A stretch of DNA of 64,000 nt from Batkoa obscura (GCA_030770535.1 JASVEC010000005.1:1900058-1964057), one strand, 5' to 3'. Positions 34,742 to 46,505 are shown, numbered from the stretch's first letter. The notes: a model not told the origin generated them from the sequence alone. Numbers and translations are program-made.

Positions 34742-35559
34742 CCTTCCTATATATGTTTATGGTTTAGGTGAACTAATCGTTTGGTTGACTTTTTTTTGTG
34801 CTTTTACTTTAAAAATTATTTAGCTAATATTCCCACACTTCTTTCTACTGATTTTTTGAGTTCTTTTCTTATTATTCAACTTTTTAGAGCTTCTCCCTCT
34901 TCCCTTCTTATAACACCTCTTTTTGACTTTCTATCACCATCACCCACTCTTTATCATATTAAACTATGTCATATTGTTAGTTTTTGTTATATTGTTATTA
35001 TATATATGTGGATGTTTTTGGTTTCATTACTTTTTCCATTTTTTAGGCCCTATTCGAGCGGAAAAATCGTTAGTGAAATTCTTAAACAAAAATACGTCCC
35101 CATATGGTGTGTTTTTTTCAATTAAAAGTGATATTCTGTTTTGTTTGAAAATCTACATTTTGATTAAATTTACTTTATTTTTGAATCAAATTCTATTGTG
35201 ACTATTTATGAAACAATACTTCAAATTAACTAAGAATTGAAGAAATCGAACCTAGAAAGCTCCTTAAAGAGGGGGGGGATAAAAATAAGATGTAGAAAAT
35301 TGTCACTAATAACTAAATCATTTACAAGATTATAGGTGCTATCAGATTGCTATTACTTTAATATGTAAATACCAATTTTTAATTTATTATTATAATCTAT
35401 AGAATTTTAAATAATGATAAGAAATTTTTGATTAAGTTAATTATATTAAGAATTTTGAAATTTTGAAAGCCAAGAACAAATAATATATTATTAAATTTAT
35501 TCAATAATTCACTAAATTGGAGAGGGTAAGGATCGAGGATGATTAAAAGAAGATGATAC
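34742..35559. other. Intergenic region with one MITE-like copy
   Basis: It contains MITE copy 7 (35008-35101) and a G8 run near 35270. The open frames here run through the element and are not genes. Confidence 0.55.
35008..35101 (-). mobile_element. MITE-like element, copy 7 (reverse orientation)
   Basis: A 94-bp copy in reverse orientation with ends GTGGATGT and ACGTCCCC, flanked by ATAT on both sides. Confidence 0.78.
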
Positions 35560-36222
35560 TTAATAACTGTAGCAAAGCATTCCAATATCTTCAAAAAAAT
35601 CTTTAGGGTCAACGATGGAAGTCAAATAAGCAGAAGGAATAGAATTGGGTTCTTTGTGATATTTGTCATAAATTTGTTTAACACATTTTTTACAAACTTT
35701 AGCCTTATCCTTTTGAGTAATAACCCAAGAATCATCATTTGATTTTGCTCGAGTATTAGCAATAATAACATAAGCTTCCGATATTTCATCGCTACAAGTA
35801 CCAGAAGATGAACTATATGGATCATCATTGCTTTTTTGACAAACTAAATTTACCCCTTCTTCATCCTTCCATTGATAATAAGTATAATAATGATGGTCCG
35901 CAATTTGAATATCATTTGGGGGCTTCTTAATGTTACATTGATCCACGATATATTTGGATGCTTTAATAGTAACATCTTTACATTTACCACAAATAGTATC
36001 TTTATCACTTAAATATAAAGAAAAAGATGAGAAACAAGATTTCAATTGGGGGAATTTATCATCAATAGAATAATTTAAATCTTTTATAGAATCACAAAAT
36101 CCAGCCGGTGCTCCCTTTAAATCATTGGCAAATTCACTACTTTTACCACCATAACTAACACTTGCTTCAAGCATTGTGCTAACACTTAACACTAAAACCG
36201 CCAGGGTATTTTTAGCTAACAT
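35560..36222 (-). CDS. Secreted cysteine-rich protein of unknown function
   Basis: Intronless, 220 aa. It has a signal peptide (MLAKNTLAVLVLSVSTMLEA) and ten cysteines in the mature part. They fall into two similar sets of five, each holding a C-x2-C pair (ICGKC and VCKKC) with one cysteine after it and two before. This suggests an internal duplication of one disulfide-knit unit. The pattern recalls the uncharacterised secreted cysteine families common in early-diverging fungi, but I cannot confirm a family. No GPI signal is seen. A good TATA box lies 78 bp upstream. Possible roles include wall or host-surface functions; none can be shown. Confidence 0.75.
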   Translation of the reverse strand: MLAKNTLAVLVLSVSTMLEASVSYGGKSSEFANDLKGAPAGFCDSIKDLNYSIDDKFPQLKSCFSSFSLYLSDKDTICGKCKDVTIKASKYIVDQCNIKKPPNDIQIADHHYYTYYQWKDEEGVNLVCQKSNDDPYSSSSGTCSDEISEAYVIIANTRAKSNDDSWVITQKDKAKVCKKCVKQIYDKYHKEPNSIPSAYLTSIVDPKDFFEDIGMLCYSY

Positions 36223-36299
36223 ATTGTTTTGAATAGTAGATATATATATAAAATTGGAGAAATTTATAAAACTTTTGATTATGAAAGTGAAACGTGAGC

Positions 36300-36307
36300 T
36301 ATTTATA
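36300..36307 (-). promoter_or_regulatory. TATA box of the cysteine-rich secreted protein gene
   Basis: On the minus strand it reads TATAAATA, 78 bp upstream of the start codon at 36222. Confidence 0.45.
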
Positions 36308-37137
36308 CTTTTTTATTCATTTGTCTAATTAGATAAATAAAAGGTGATAGAAGTTCTAAGAGCTACTATAAAAAGAGTGATTTATTTTATTAAAGTTGGA
36401 AGGATTTGCCAATATTCTACTAGCTTATTTAACAAATTGGTTTATTACATTGTTACTTTGGCTATTACATTTAACACAAAACTTAGCTAATATAACTCAT
36501 TCAAAGCACTTTAGTTCATATCTAAAGAAATTCAATTAATTAATATTTTCAAATGTTTGAAATGTAACCCATAACTTTCCTAATTTAGTAACTCCAATAT
36601 TAATTTTACATCTATTAATATATCAAAATTTTATAGAACATTCCTACTTTTTATTAAATTAGTAATACAACAGTATTATTTGAACAAATTTTATTTATTA
36701 GTTAATATTTTGTATTATCTTATTTGCTTTGAAAGGACATAAAATAAATCAATAGTTTGTTTAGCTTTGCTATTTTTTTTAATTAATCTTAATTTCTCTA
36801 AATTCTTTCAATTACTATTTATTAAAGCTTCTTTCTGTAACCTACATGCTTTGCCTTATTCATTAGATATATACAAATAATATATTGATTTGATTCTAAT
36901 AAAACAAGCTATTTTTCAAAAAAAAACTGTTTAATTCTTTGAATGTTAGTCAATAAAAGTAAAAAGTCAAATTTTATTAAATAAAAAATATAATAATTAA
37001 AATAAACTAAAATAAATGCTACTAAAATCATAAATTTAGTGCTAAAAAAAACTATTAGAAAACACGAATAGTATGTTGTAAATTGTTGAAATATTAGCTT
37101 TAGATATATGACTAATATTAAAGGTATATTTGAATTT

Positions 37138-37234
37138 GGGGATGTTTTTTTATTTCATTACTTTCTCCATTTTTTAAGCGCTATTTGAATGGAAGGGTTG
37201 TTAGTAAAATTCTTAAATAAAAAAATATATCCCC
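37138..37234 (-). mobile_element. MITE-like element, copy 8 (reverse orientation)
   Basis: A 97-bp copy with GGGGATGT at the left and ATATCCCC at the right, flanked by ATTT on both sides. Confidence 0.8.
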
Positions 37235-37572
37235 ATTTAAATTATTATTTAAATATTTTTACACTGCTTATTGTATATTCAGCACTTATAGTTTTTATTA
37301 AGTTGTAAATTGTTTACTTTTTAATAAATTATTTTTTAATATCACATCTCTTTATTTGATTACAATATTTGGTTGTTTTTGATTTATGTAGTTTTAATAA
37401 ATTATTAAAATCGAAAATATGATGTTTTAAATGATTTTTTTATCGTCTTTGTTCTATTTTCATTTGTTATATTTTTAACTTTTCTTTTGCAAAACTGGCA
37501 CCTCAGATGGTCTATTAGCTATAAAAAACTGAATATTAAAGCCAGTAAACTTTAAAGGTTAAGTTGCTGCAA

Positions 37573-37679
37573 TGGTATCCCGGAGATAAAAGATTGATTT
37601 GAGTTGGTTCTTTCAAAAAAAGGAAACAAAGAACCAACGCAAAGTTCATCTCAATTTGTTCTCCAGAGCGTTGGTACCA
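37573..37679. ncRNA. Candidate structured RNA or fold-back element
   Basis: About 107 bp, clearly richer in G and C than its surroundings, with four nested pairings. From outside in: TGGTA with TACCA, GGAGA with TCTCC, ATTTGAG with CTCAATT, and a 10-bp perfect stem TTGGTTCTTT with AAAGAACCAA closing a 14-nt loop. Uneven internal loops separate the stems, more like an RNA than a simple palindrome. It matches no tRNA, 5S rRNA or snRNA that I recognise. Strand cannot be told. Confidence 0.35.
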
Positions 37680-38581
37680 GACAGTCTATTTTCATTAAAA
37701 AATAAACTTTGTACAGTTAGTTTTTAAGGTATTATTCATGAATTTAGATTTTAATTAATGTGTTAAGTTTTATTTTTTTAAATTCTAAGAAATCAAAGGC
37801 TTGTAAGTGTTTTATTAATAGATGTAGAATAAATGTAGCCATGATGTAAAGTGGTGGGTAGGGAGCGAAAAAGCAAGGAGAAGAAGTAGATTATCTTTAT
37901 CAGGTGTTTTGTTTAAAAATTTAACATGAATTAATATTTAAATTTAAAAAACTCTATCTCAGACTTTAACTCAACTTACTTGTAGAATAATTTGAATAAG
38001 CCTTTGTTGAAATTTACTCAATTATAACATAAAGACAACCCAGTATTCTATCAAATACTGGCTTTAAAATCGATTTATTTTAACAAAAATGACAAAATAA
38101 ATAAAGCTCATTAACCTTTAAAGATACTATCCCAGTGAATTAACATCAAAAATCGTGCGTTATTATTTCGATAGTAGTAAATATCAAATGGCTTCTACAA
38201 TTCAAATCTACCTTTTAACTTTTATTTGGAAATGTAAGATAACATTTCAGTTTTATTTATCTTCGGATCAAATAACAGATTATTGATTAATTATGCTAAA
38301 TATCATTGTTGAATATCATCTCAAAAATATCCTTTAATAACCTAAAAATATTAGAAAAATTACGGTAAAAAGCGAAGAAGATTCATTCCTATATGATATT
38401 TTAAATAAAACTTACTTCGTAGGTATTCTTTAACAAAAAGATATATATTTTTTATCTCAATAAATAACTTTATCTATTAGTAATAATCCAAAATATGTTC
38501 TATATTCCATAGGAAAAGATATTTTTGATTCCCAAATTACTCTTGGTTTATTAATATATATCCTTAGTTTAAACGAATTTT

Positions 38582-39498
38582 TTAGTTCTTGTAACCACGA
38601 GAAGCACGACGACCACGAGCCTTTTCGAACTTACGGCCCTTAGAACGGACAAATGGTCTAAAAATATTAATAAAAATTACAGTATATAATGAAATGTTCT
38701 TACTTAGCATGAGATTTAGGTACACCAGCAGCTCCGAAATGACGGACAGCTTCACGGGCGTTTTTACGACCACGTAAGAGTAAGCAGTTGTTTCCTTTTG
38801 GAGCTCTAAGAGCGAGTTGGTCAAAAGTAAGACATTCACCACCAGCCTTTAAGATACGGGCACGAGCAGTTTTGGTGAAGTTAAGAGCACAGACGGTCAT
38901 CTTTGGAACTTCTGGAAGACGTTCGTCATTGGTGATGGTACCAACAACAGTGATGATCTTGTTATCAACTTTTTTGGTGTGTTTAACAATACGAGAGATT
39001 GAAACTGGTGGACGATTGACACGGGACATAAAAAGACGTCTCAATACAACTTTGTTGAAACGAGAGTCAGTACGACGAGCTAAGAAAGAGTAAAGCTATT
39101 GATTTTCTTAATTTTGTAATGTTTTAATTTTAGTTTGTGAATTACCTTGACAATAAGTCTGAGATATACATTCTTGCTCTTTGGGGCAGAACGGTGGTTT
39201 TTCTTAACGTGATGCTTCTTGATGTCAATACCCTAATTATCATAATTTAATTTTCATCCTAACTAAAATTCTATTTTTTTTTGAGATTTCTGTTTTATTT
39301 GTTTTTTCAATGATATGCATCCATTAAAATTTCTGTCACATGAGCGTTGTGTTTGTTTATACTCCTTCTTATTTTATCGCTTTTCTCTACTCATTTTGAA
39401 TTTTTTACGGATGCTGATCTTCATTGTTGATTTTCATTTTATTATCTCTTTTATTATTTGACGCAATTTTATCCCTTAAATTTTAAACAACATACCAT
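38582..39498 (-). CDS. RPL18: 60S ribosomal protein eL18
   Basis: Product of 185 aa (yeast 186). Four exons: 39496-39498, 39146-39232, 38704-39095, 38582-38657. The start codon stands alone as exon 1 and is joined across a 263-nt intron to [20 protein letters not shown]. This is the only ATG followed by GT in the right place, and a long intron right after the start is common in fungal ribosomal protein genes. Conserved blocks: [48 protein letters not shown] and the C-terminal [20 protein letters not shown]. Codon use is more biased to C/G-ending codons than its neighbours, as expected for high expression. It shares a 270-bp upstream region with uS17m. Confidence 0.93.
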
Positions 39499-39768
39499 TT
39501 TAACTAGTTATTTGATCAATATAAGATCGAAGAGAAGTGTTCACTGTTTTGAATACTATTGCTATAAGGTCACCAAGTAATTTGGTATTTCATTGGGCCA
39601 AAGTTCATTAAAAATCCCACATATTTAGATAATCCAAATTCAAATCCAATTACTTCAAATTAAACACTCGTTCCTAAGGACTCTAAGTTAGACTTAACCA
39701 ATGAGCTTAAAAGATTATCTCCAACCTAAAAAGTTACTAAACTGAAGAGAAATCTACAAGTTTTCAAA
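39499..39768. promoter_or_regulatory. Shared divergent promoter region of RPL18 and mitochondrial uS17m
   Basis: The 270 bp between the two divergent start codons hold CCAAT at 39698-39702 and an inverted CCAAT (ATTGG) at 39592-39596. CCAAT boxes bind the HAP/NF-Y complex in fungi. Use here is inference from position. Confidence 0.35.
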
Positions 39769-40096
39769 ATGAAACAGAATTTAATCGGTTTAGTAGTAAG
39801 CACAGCTGCTCAAAAAACAATTAAAGTATGTGTACCAAGAGTTAAATTACATAGAATAGTTAAAAAGGTAATATGGTTTGATAGTAATTATATTTTTGAG
39901 TTTAATAATTATCTAGGAAATGGTAGTACACAAAAACTACGCCGTACATGATGAGCTTGAAAAATGTCAACTTGGAGATGTAGTTAGAATCCAAGCATGT
40001 CGACCAATAAGCAAAACAAAAGCGTTTGCTGTGGCTGAAATTGTCAAAAAAGCCGAAACTTATACAGACCCAGAAAGTGGAGAAGTATTAAGATAG
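39769..40096 (+). CDS. MRPS17: Mitochondrial small-subunit ribosomal protein uS17m
   Basis: Product of 92 aa. Two exons: 39769-39867 and 39917-40096. An OB-fold S17 protein: LIGLVVSTAAQKTIKV, then RIVKKEMVVHKNYAVHDE, GDVVRIQACRPISKTKAFAV. It is short like bacterial S17 and lacks the extra N-terminal part of cytosolic uS17. It therefore most likely works in the mitochondrial ribosome. Its 5' end may itself act as import signal. Divergent from RPL18. Confidence 0.88.
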
Positions 40097-40977
40097 ATGT
40101 TTAAATAAATTTATGGATATTAATATTAGATCAGAGGTTTAATGAATAAAGACTATTTCACAGGTTTCATATGTCCAGTTTTAGGTTTTTTTATTAATAC
40201 CAGTATTATGCAAATATGTATTTAAACATAGTCATAGCAGGCTTTATATTATGAGCTTAGTTTGTTGAGTTTAAGTCACCTAATAAATGATGGCTAATTA
40301 TAGTATTACTGTTACAAGTTTGTATATGACCTCCGGAAAATTATAATAAGACTTCTGTTCAACACAATGTTCTTTATGGCCAACTTTAATAACGTTAATA
40401 AAGTTTTAGTATTACACATTATTGAATGAATCTTTCTGCTATATTCATACAAGACTAAATATGATTTATCTCAGCTTAGTCTTGACTTTATTGTAACGCT
40501 CTATTTTATTTAAAAAAACTGTATTTTAAAAGCTATGGAAGGAAATGTTTTTTGATTGTCAACTTATCTATATTCTTTTAAAATTTTAAGCTCAAAAAGT
40601 GAACAAAAATTGAAATAAAAAAACACTTCCTATCTTTTTTGTTCATAAGTTGAACTACAATAAATCTTCACTTCTAAAGCGCGTTGTTCCTATTTCTCTA
40701 TTACTTAACTGTGAATAATCAATATCTAAACCCGTTACTTGGTTCTAGTAACGCAAGCTATCCTTAAACCCGCTTACAACCTATGAGCATTCAACTTCTT
40801 TTATATGCATTATTAAACCTAATCTACATTAAAATAATAACCTAAACACCAAAAAGTCCAATAAAAAACCTTTTAGCCAATGAAAATATGATTTTGAAAT
40901 TACTCTCCATAAATGGAAAGTTAGAAGAATTTAAGATTTAAATTTGCTGTTTGATTTTGCTAAGAAAGATTGGAGAG
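40097..40977. other. AT-rich intergenic region
   Basis: No gene, repeat or RNA is recognised. Confidence 0.5.
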
Positions 40978-43900
40978 ATGTACAATCAAAACGACATAAT
41001 TGATTTGACTTTAGATAACGATGACCACACAATTTTAATAGAAGAGAGTCATGATCAGATGAGCCGGAATTCAACTGGGAGCTCTACTAAGGAGGTGGTG
41101 ATTTCAGATAAGCAAGTCAATGTTATTGATCTTTGTAATACAGATGATGAAGAAATTAAGACAGTATCTGATAGCTATAAAACTGTAGTAAGTATACATT
41201 AGCTTAGTTTATAGCTAATAATTAAATTTTTAGCTTGATATATATAATAAAGCGACATTAAAAGAAAAGCTTTATGGACAGGATTCTCATCAGGCATCGC
41301 TAAGCAGAAATGTACAAAATACAGCGTATTTTTATTTGAGATATGGCTTTCTTAAGATTAATTGTATAATAGTAATTTAGATTCAATAGTTGGGTACCAA
41401 AGTTCATCAGTGAACGGTACTTTTGGTCCTAAAATAAGTTATGGACTGGTACCCTTTGGACAAAGGTAGCTTTTGTTAACAGATTTGTTAAATATCTGAT
41501 TCATTTTTTAAACAGAGGAAAGCTCAATCGCGACATGAATAAAAGCTCTAAACAAAAAAACTCAACAGGGATCCAACTTACTTTCTTTGATCAGGCAAAA
41601 TTAGTAAATGACAGAGAAGGGTTTTTAAAAGAACTTAAAGAAAGAGAAGAACAAAGTAAACTATTAATATACCTAGTGTATTTAATTATTAATAAGTTTA
41701 GAATATTCGATGGCCATAAGACCACAGGAAGATATGGAAAACATTTATAAATCCTTATTGACGGGTATTAATGAGAAAGTAAATCTTGAATTAACGAGAG
41801 AAGAAACACCCACATACTTGAACATAAAATTGTTGGAACACCAAAGGGTAGGGTTAACCTGGATGTTAAAAATGGAGAACAGTGACTTAAAAGGTGGTTT
41901 ATTATCTGATGAGATGGGGCTTGGAAAAACAATTCAGTCTCTAGCCACCATTGTTAAGCAAAAAGAATCACCGATAATCCCATGTAGAACACTTATTGTA
42001 GCTCCTTTGGCATTGATTTATCAATGGCAGCAAGAGATTTTAGAAAAAACGAAAAAAGGGCTATTGAGGGTAGTGGTTTACCATGGCACTCAAAAAATAA
42101 AGAGCCCAGAGATATTGAAAGGCTACGATGTAGTTTTAACTACATATAGTACTTTAGCTAATCAATATAAGCCTTTCAAAGAAGATCAGGACAAAGATAT
42201 TCCCATATATTATAATAAGAAACAATATCCACTCTACACAATTAAATGGAATAGAGTTATCCTGGATGAAGCACACACGATTAAGAATCGTAATACAGGT
42301 GGATCTAAAGCTTGTTGTGCTCTTAGGGCTAAGTACCGTTGGTGTTTATCAGGTAGTTGATGGTTTTATAGAAATAACACATGTATTTAATTTGTATTAG
42401 GCACCCCTATACAAAATAGTTTAGATGATCTTTATCCTATATTGAAATTTTTGAGAGTAAAGGTAATAAGCTTTATTAATAAATAGATAAGATAGTTGAT
42501 GATTATTCTTAGCCATATACAGATTGGTTTTCATTTAATAAGGATTTTAATCTCAATCCCAAAAAAAAACATTCAACTGAAAATTTTGTTAAGATTAGAA
42601 CTATATTAGAAGGTAATAGTTTATACTCATTTGCTATCAAACTTGTAATTAGTTTAAAATTAGCTATCAGCCTAAGGAGATGTAAAGATAGTATGATTGA
42701 TGGAAAAGCAATTCTAAACCTCCCGGAAAAAGTACAAGAAACAGTAGAAGTTCTTTTTAGCCCAGAAGAAAAAAAGTATTATGAATCTGTAGAAAAGAAA
42801 ACTCAATCGAAATATAACTCACTTCTTAAAAGACGAGTAAGACCAAGCATGATTGGTATTTTAGTGCTCCTATTGAGATTGCGTCAAGTTTGTACCCATC
42901 CTAAATTGACCATTGGTGATTATGAAAAAAATTTGGAGGAAGAAGCAATGCTGAATGAGATTGATACTGATCTTGATGAATTTAACAAAACTGGGATATA
43001 TTTTCCTGCTGCTAAAAAAGCTATTAAAAAATGCCATATATGTAAAGAAAAGTAAGTAGAATACCTATAAGATTTGAAGGCAATTAATACCAATAACTTA
43101 TAGGAGTGATGACTATGAGACAAATGAAGAATGTGAGCATAAAGTTTGTAAAGCATGTTTAAATAGTAATTTGTTAAGGGTTCATAATATATTATTATTA
43201 ACTTGTATGAATTAGATTATAGAATGGTGTTAAATAGAACAGCATGTAGTAAATGCCAGTAAGTTCAATTCTATAAGGTTTTCAAATGTTATTTATCATT
43301 TTAGTCATAAATCCAAAGTGTTAAATGATAAGAAAACAGGTATCATAACTAAAGATATTAGCTTAAATGGATTATCTTTAGATGATAAAAGCGATTTGGA
43401 TCTAAATATGGACGATGGGGAAGAAATGTCAGAAGAAGACAAAAAAATGAATCTAGCGTTATTTGAATCCTCCACGAGCGCAAAGATCAATAAATGCGTT
43501 GAAATTTTGCATCAAATCAAGGCAAAAGATGGTAATAAAAAGACCATTGTTTTTACTCAGTTCATAACTGTATTTAAAATAATGATGCCATTTTTGCTAG
43601 AAAATGGATTTACTTGTTTTACCTATGATGGCTCAATGAATATCAGTCAAAGGGAAAAATGTATTGATCAGTTTAATAAGTACCCATCTGGGTGTATCTT
43701 GCTTATGTCTTTAAGGTGTGGTTCGGTGGGATTGAATTTAACTAGTGCCAATTGGTATGTAGCTTTTAATATGTTATTATAACTTTAGTAATGTTATTTA
43801 GTGTTATCTTTATGGATTTGTGGTGGAACCCAGCGATCGAAAACCAAGCTATGGACAGAGTAAATCTATTCACCATTTAACAGGAGCAAATAATTTATTA

Positions 43901-44646
43901 ATTTTTAGGTACATCGTATTGGACAGCGCTCAGGTGTTGAAGTATATAAATTAGTGGTCCCGGGTACAGTGGAAGATCGCATATTAGCTTTACAGGAGAC
44001 AAAGCAATCTTTGTTTGATGGGGCTTTTGGTAAAGATGGTATGGGTCAAAGCAAATCATCTAGATTAACTCTAAATGATTTGAAGTTTTTACTTGGTGTT
44101 GGGACAAAACCTACAATTTCTACTAATAATAATACTAATAATACCCTCAATGAAAATGATATGAATATACCTGGACACAAAATCTATTCTAGTAATCCGG
44201 ATATATCTAGCCCTAATTTTATGGCTTCAGCTAGGGTTGTAACTAATCATAATAGTCCATATCAAACTACTTCAGATAATATGAGTGAAACTTGGCCAAG
44301 GACTAATTCTGACAGCGTAATACGATTCAACTCAAATGTAATGTCAGGAACTGCTTCTAATAATATTTTCCAGACTAATTCGAATCCTATAGTTGGGCCT
44401 AAAGATATGACAAATCCCAATAGTCTGTATCAAACAAGCTCAACCACTTCTGGAAATCATTTTATTCAAGGAACTCAACAGTACCCGACTATGGCAAATA
44501 GCCTTAATCATGATGCCAATGGGATAGAATCGCTAGACACTTTAGGTCAGTTAAAGCGTGCTTATTCTAACACTGAAATGAATGGAGTATTGAGAAAGCG
44601 CAACCAAAAATGGCTAAAGCCAGCCAGGTTACAGTTATCGAGTTAG
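40978..44646 (+). CDS. SNF2 translocase with RING finger (Uls1/Ris1-like, possible SUMO-targeted ubiquitin ligase)
   Basis: Product of about 1,028 aa. Thirteen exons: 40978-41187, 41234-41325, 41373-41465, 41516-41655, 41702-42352, 42401-42462, 42513-42612, 42664-43051, 43104-43165, 43216-43258, 43305-43754, 43802-43859, 43909-44646. The N-terminus holds two SUMO-interaction-like motifs, IIDLTLDND (7-15) and VIDLCNTDDEE (~51-61). The SNF2 ATPase starts near residue 200, with DEMGLGKT (~248) and DEAH (~367). A RING with C-x2-C, C-x-H and C-x2-C pairs is inserted near 570-620, followed by the second helicase lobe ending VHRIGQRSG (~784). A long Asn/Ser-rich tail follows. This order fits the Rad5/Rad16/Uls1 group, and the SIMs favour Uls1, which removes poly-SUMO proteins from DNA. 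The 41325/41373 junction was set by phase only. Confidence 0.85.
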
Positions 44647-45097
44647 ATTGAGTTGTTTGTTAATTGATGTATTAAATAGACAATCTGTTTTGTTTTGGCT
44701 TTTTATTTTTAGTATGTATCCCTTTCGAATGATTTAAAAAGAGTAAAGGGTAGCGTCCGATAGTTGCTAAAGGCCAGACTTGTATAGTATAATTAATCTC
44801 TTAGGTAAAAACAGATCTAGTCTTTTGAAGCAAACCCTAAGTATTTTTGCATGAAATTATTTGTAGTAATAAAGTTATTAACTACGAATTTTATTATGTA
44901 AATAAAGCTGAAACAGGATTATTTAACAAACATAATTTTATTTTATATTTAAAAGAATTGATTTGTTTTCAAGATTCATTTATATTTTCAGAAACAGTTA
45001 AAACATTCAATGGTAGCTCTGTTAAAAAGCTGGATTTAACTATAATTAATTAGATACCCCTTTTGTCCAAAAAAAGATTTTTTATTAAAAATTATAT

Positions 45098-45193
45098 GGG
45101 GATGTATTTCTGTGTTTAAGAATTTTACTAACAATTTTTCCACTCAAATAACGCTTAAAGATGGAAAAAGTAATGAAGCCAAAAAAACAGCTC
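45098..45193 (+). mobile_element. MITE-like element, copy 9
   Basis: A 96-bp copy starting GGGGATGT, right end eroded to ACAGCTC; flanked by ATAT on both sides. Confidence 0.78.
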
Positions 45194-45524
45194 ATATAAT
45201 GAAAGATAAACTCAATAGGAAAAATACCATCAAAGGTTTTAAAGCTACTAAAATAAATAAATGAAAAACTATCAAACTATATTACTAAATTATTTAATGT
45301 TAATAGTTTAATTTAGTTTCTAAAAAAAACATCGTCATATACTTAAACTAGATGCTAAACAAATTCCTTTTAAACATGATTATATAAAAAACATAACTGA
45401 TCAGTTTCTTATTAATTATAAAAATCATTAGTTAATAAAGCTTAGGTTATCAACTTTAAAAAAATATAGTTATTAAAAAGCTAAAAATAAAGATAACAAT
45501 TTAATATCAAATTAGTTTAATATT

Positions 45525-45626
45525 GGGGATGTTTTTTTTGGCTTCATTATTTTTTCCATCTTTTAAGCGCTATTTGGGTAGAAAAATTGTTAGCAAAATT
45601 CTCAAATACAAAAATACATCATCCCC
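45525..45626 (-). mobile_element. MITE-like element, copy 10 (reverse orientation)
   Basis: A 102-bp copy in reverse orientation starting GGGGATGT. The right end reads ACATCATCCCC, a 3-bp internal duplication. The flanks TATT and ATGT do not match. Confidence 0.75.
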
Positions 45627-45660
45627 ATGTTATAAAGCTTTAAATTTATTAACTTTATTT

Positions 45661-45758
45661 GGGGATGTATTTTTGTATTTAAAAATTTTACTAGCAATTT
45701 TTCCACTTAAATAATGCTTAAAAGATGTAAAAATAATGAAATCAAAAAAAACATCCCT
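45661..45758 (+). mobile_element. MITE-like element, copy 11
   Basis: A 98-bp copy only 34 bp from copy 10 and in the opposite orientation. Ends are GGGGATGT and ACATCCCT; flanked by ATTT on both sides. Confidence 0.8.
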
Positions 45759-46505
45759 ATTTTTTAATTTTAAGTTTGATTTTTATGTTTAAACTTAATT
45801 TTAAAATGTTGAATTTTATTTTTATTTTTGCATGAATTTAAAACTAGACTTTGGCCCAGACAGAAAAAGTATAAGGTGATTTTATCCTTGACTGAATTTT
45901 AAAGCTTTTAAATATAAACTGACTAATAAAAAGCTTAATTAAGTTTATTACTTATATGTATATTAAAGCAAAAATATAGTTTTTATAAATCAGAACTATA
46001 AAATTTACAACTTATAAAAGTTACATAATTATTTAAAAAATTGAAGTTTTATAAAATTTAAAAACTAAGAGTTATTAATGATAAATCAATTTAATACAAA
46101 TAAATGTTTTTTATAATCTGTAGAAATTATTCTAGTATATAAAATATAAAACATACATATATATTATTGCTTTTTAACTCTAGCTTTATTTAATTTAATC
46201 TTTTAATTATATTCAATTTTATACAAAAATAAACAAACTATAAAAGTAGTGCATAAACAACTGATGACATATTTAAATAGATTGTTTTTAGGATATCAAA
46301 TCATATAATTTTCTGAACTAAAAACAAAAGTAAAAATAAAAAATATGAACTATGTATAAAATTTTTTTGTTATTTTCATTAGGGTTATAAATTTTTTTTT
46401 CAAATAAACTTAAAAATAAACTCCTATTTTAATCCTTACAAAACACTAAAAAATGGCATAAAAAGCAAATGATGAAAACAATAAAATCTATTTCTCTAAA
46501 AATTC

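Larger units (their letters stand above)
36223..38581. other. Long intergenic region: one MITE-like copy and one possible structured RNA
   Basis: No protein gene is recognised. Contents are the TATA box of the upstream gene, MITE copy 8 (37138-37234) and a folded, GC-richer stretch at 37573-37679. A purine-rich patch lies near 37855-37885. Confidence 0.5.
44647..46505. other. Intergenic region with three MITE-like copies
   Basis: MITE copies 9, 10 and 11 lie within 660 bp of each other. A 68-codon open frame without an ATG (44847-45053) has a coding look and may be a gene fragment. Nothing is seen in 45.8-46.5 kb. Confidence 0.55.

Noticed and set aside
34781-35201. Two overlapping plus-strand ORFs of 92 and 114 codons after the oxysterol-binding protein
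   Set aside because: They run through MITE copy 7 and their codons are mostly Phe/Leu/Ile from T-rich DNA; similar false frames appear in other copies.
37573-37679. tRNA or 5S rRNA reading of the folded element
   Set aside because: No A or B box pair, no cloverleaf with the right arm lengths and no 5S core sequence could be found on either strand.
39233-39495. snoRNA inside the long RPL18 intron
   Set aside because: No convincing box C with box D pair or H/ACA hairpins was found on the transcribed strand.
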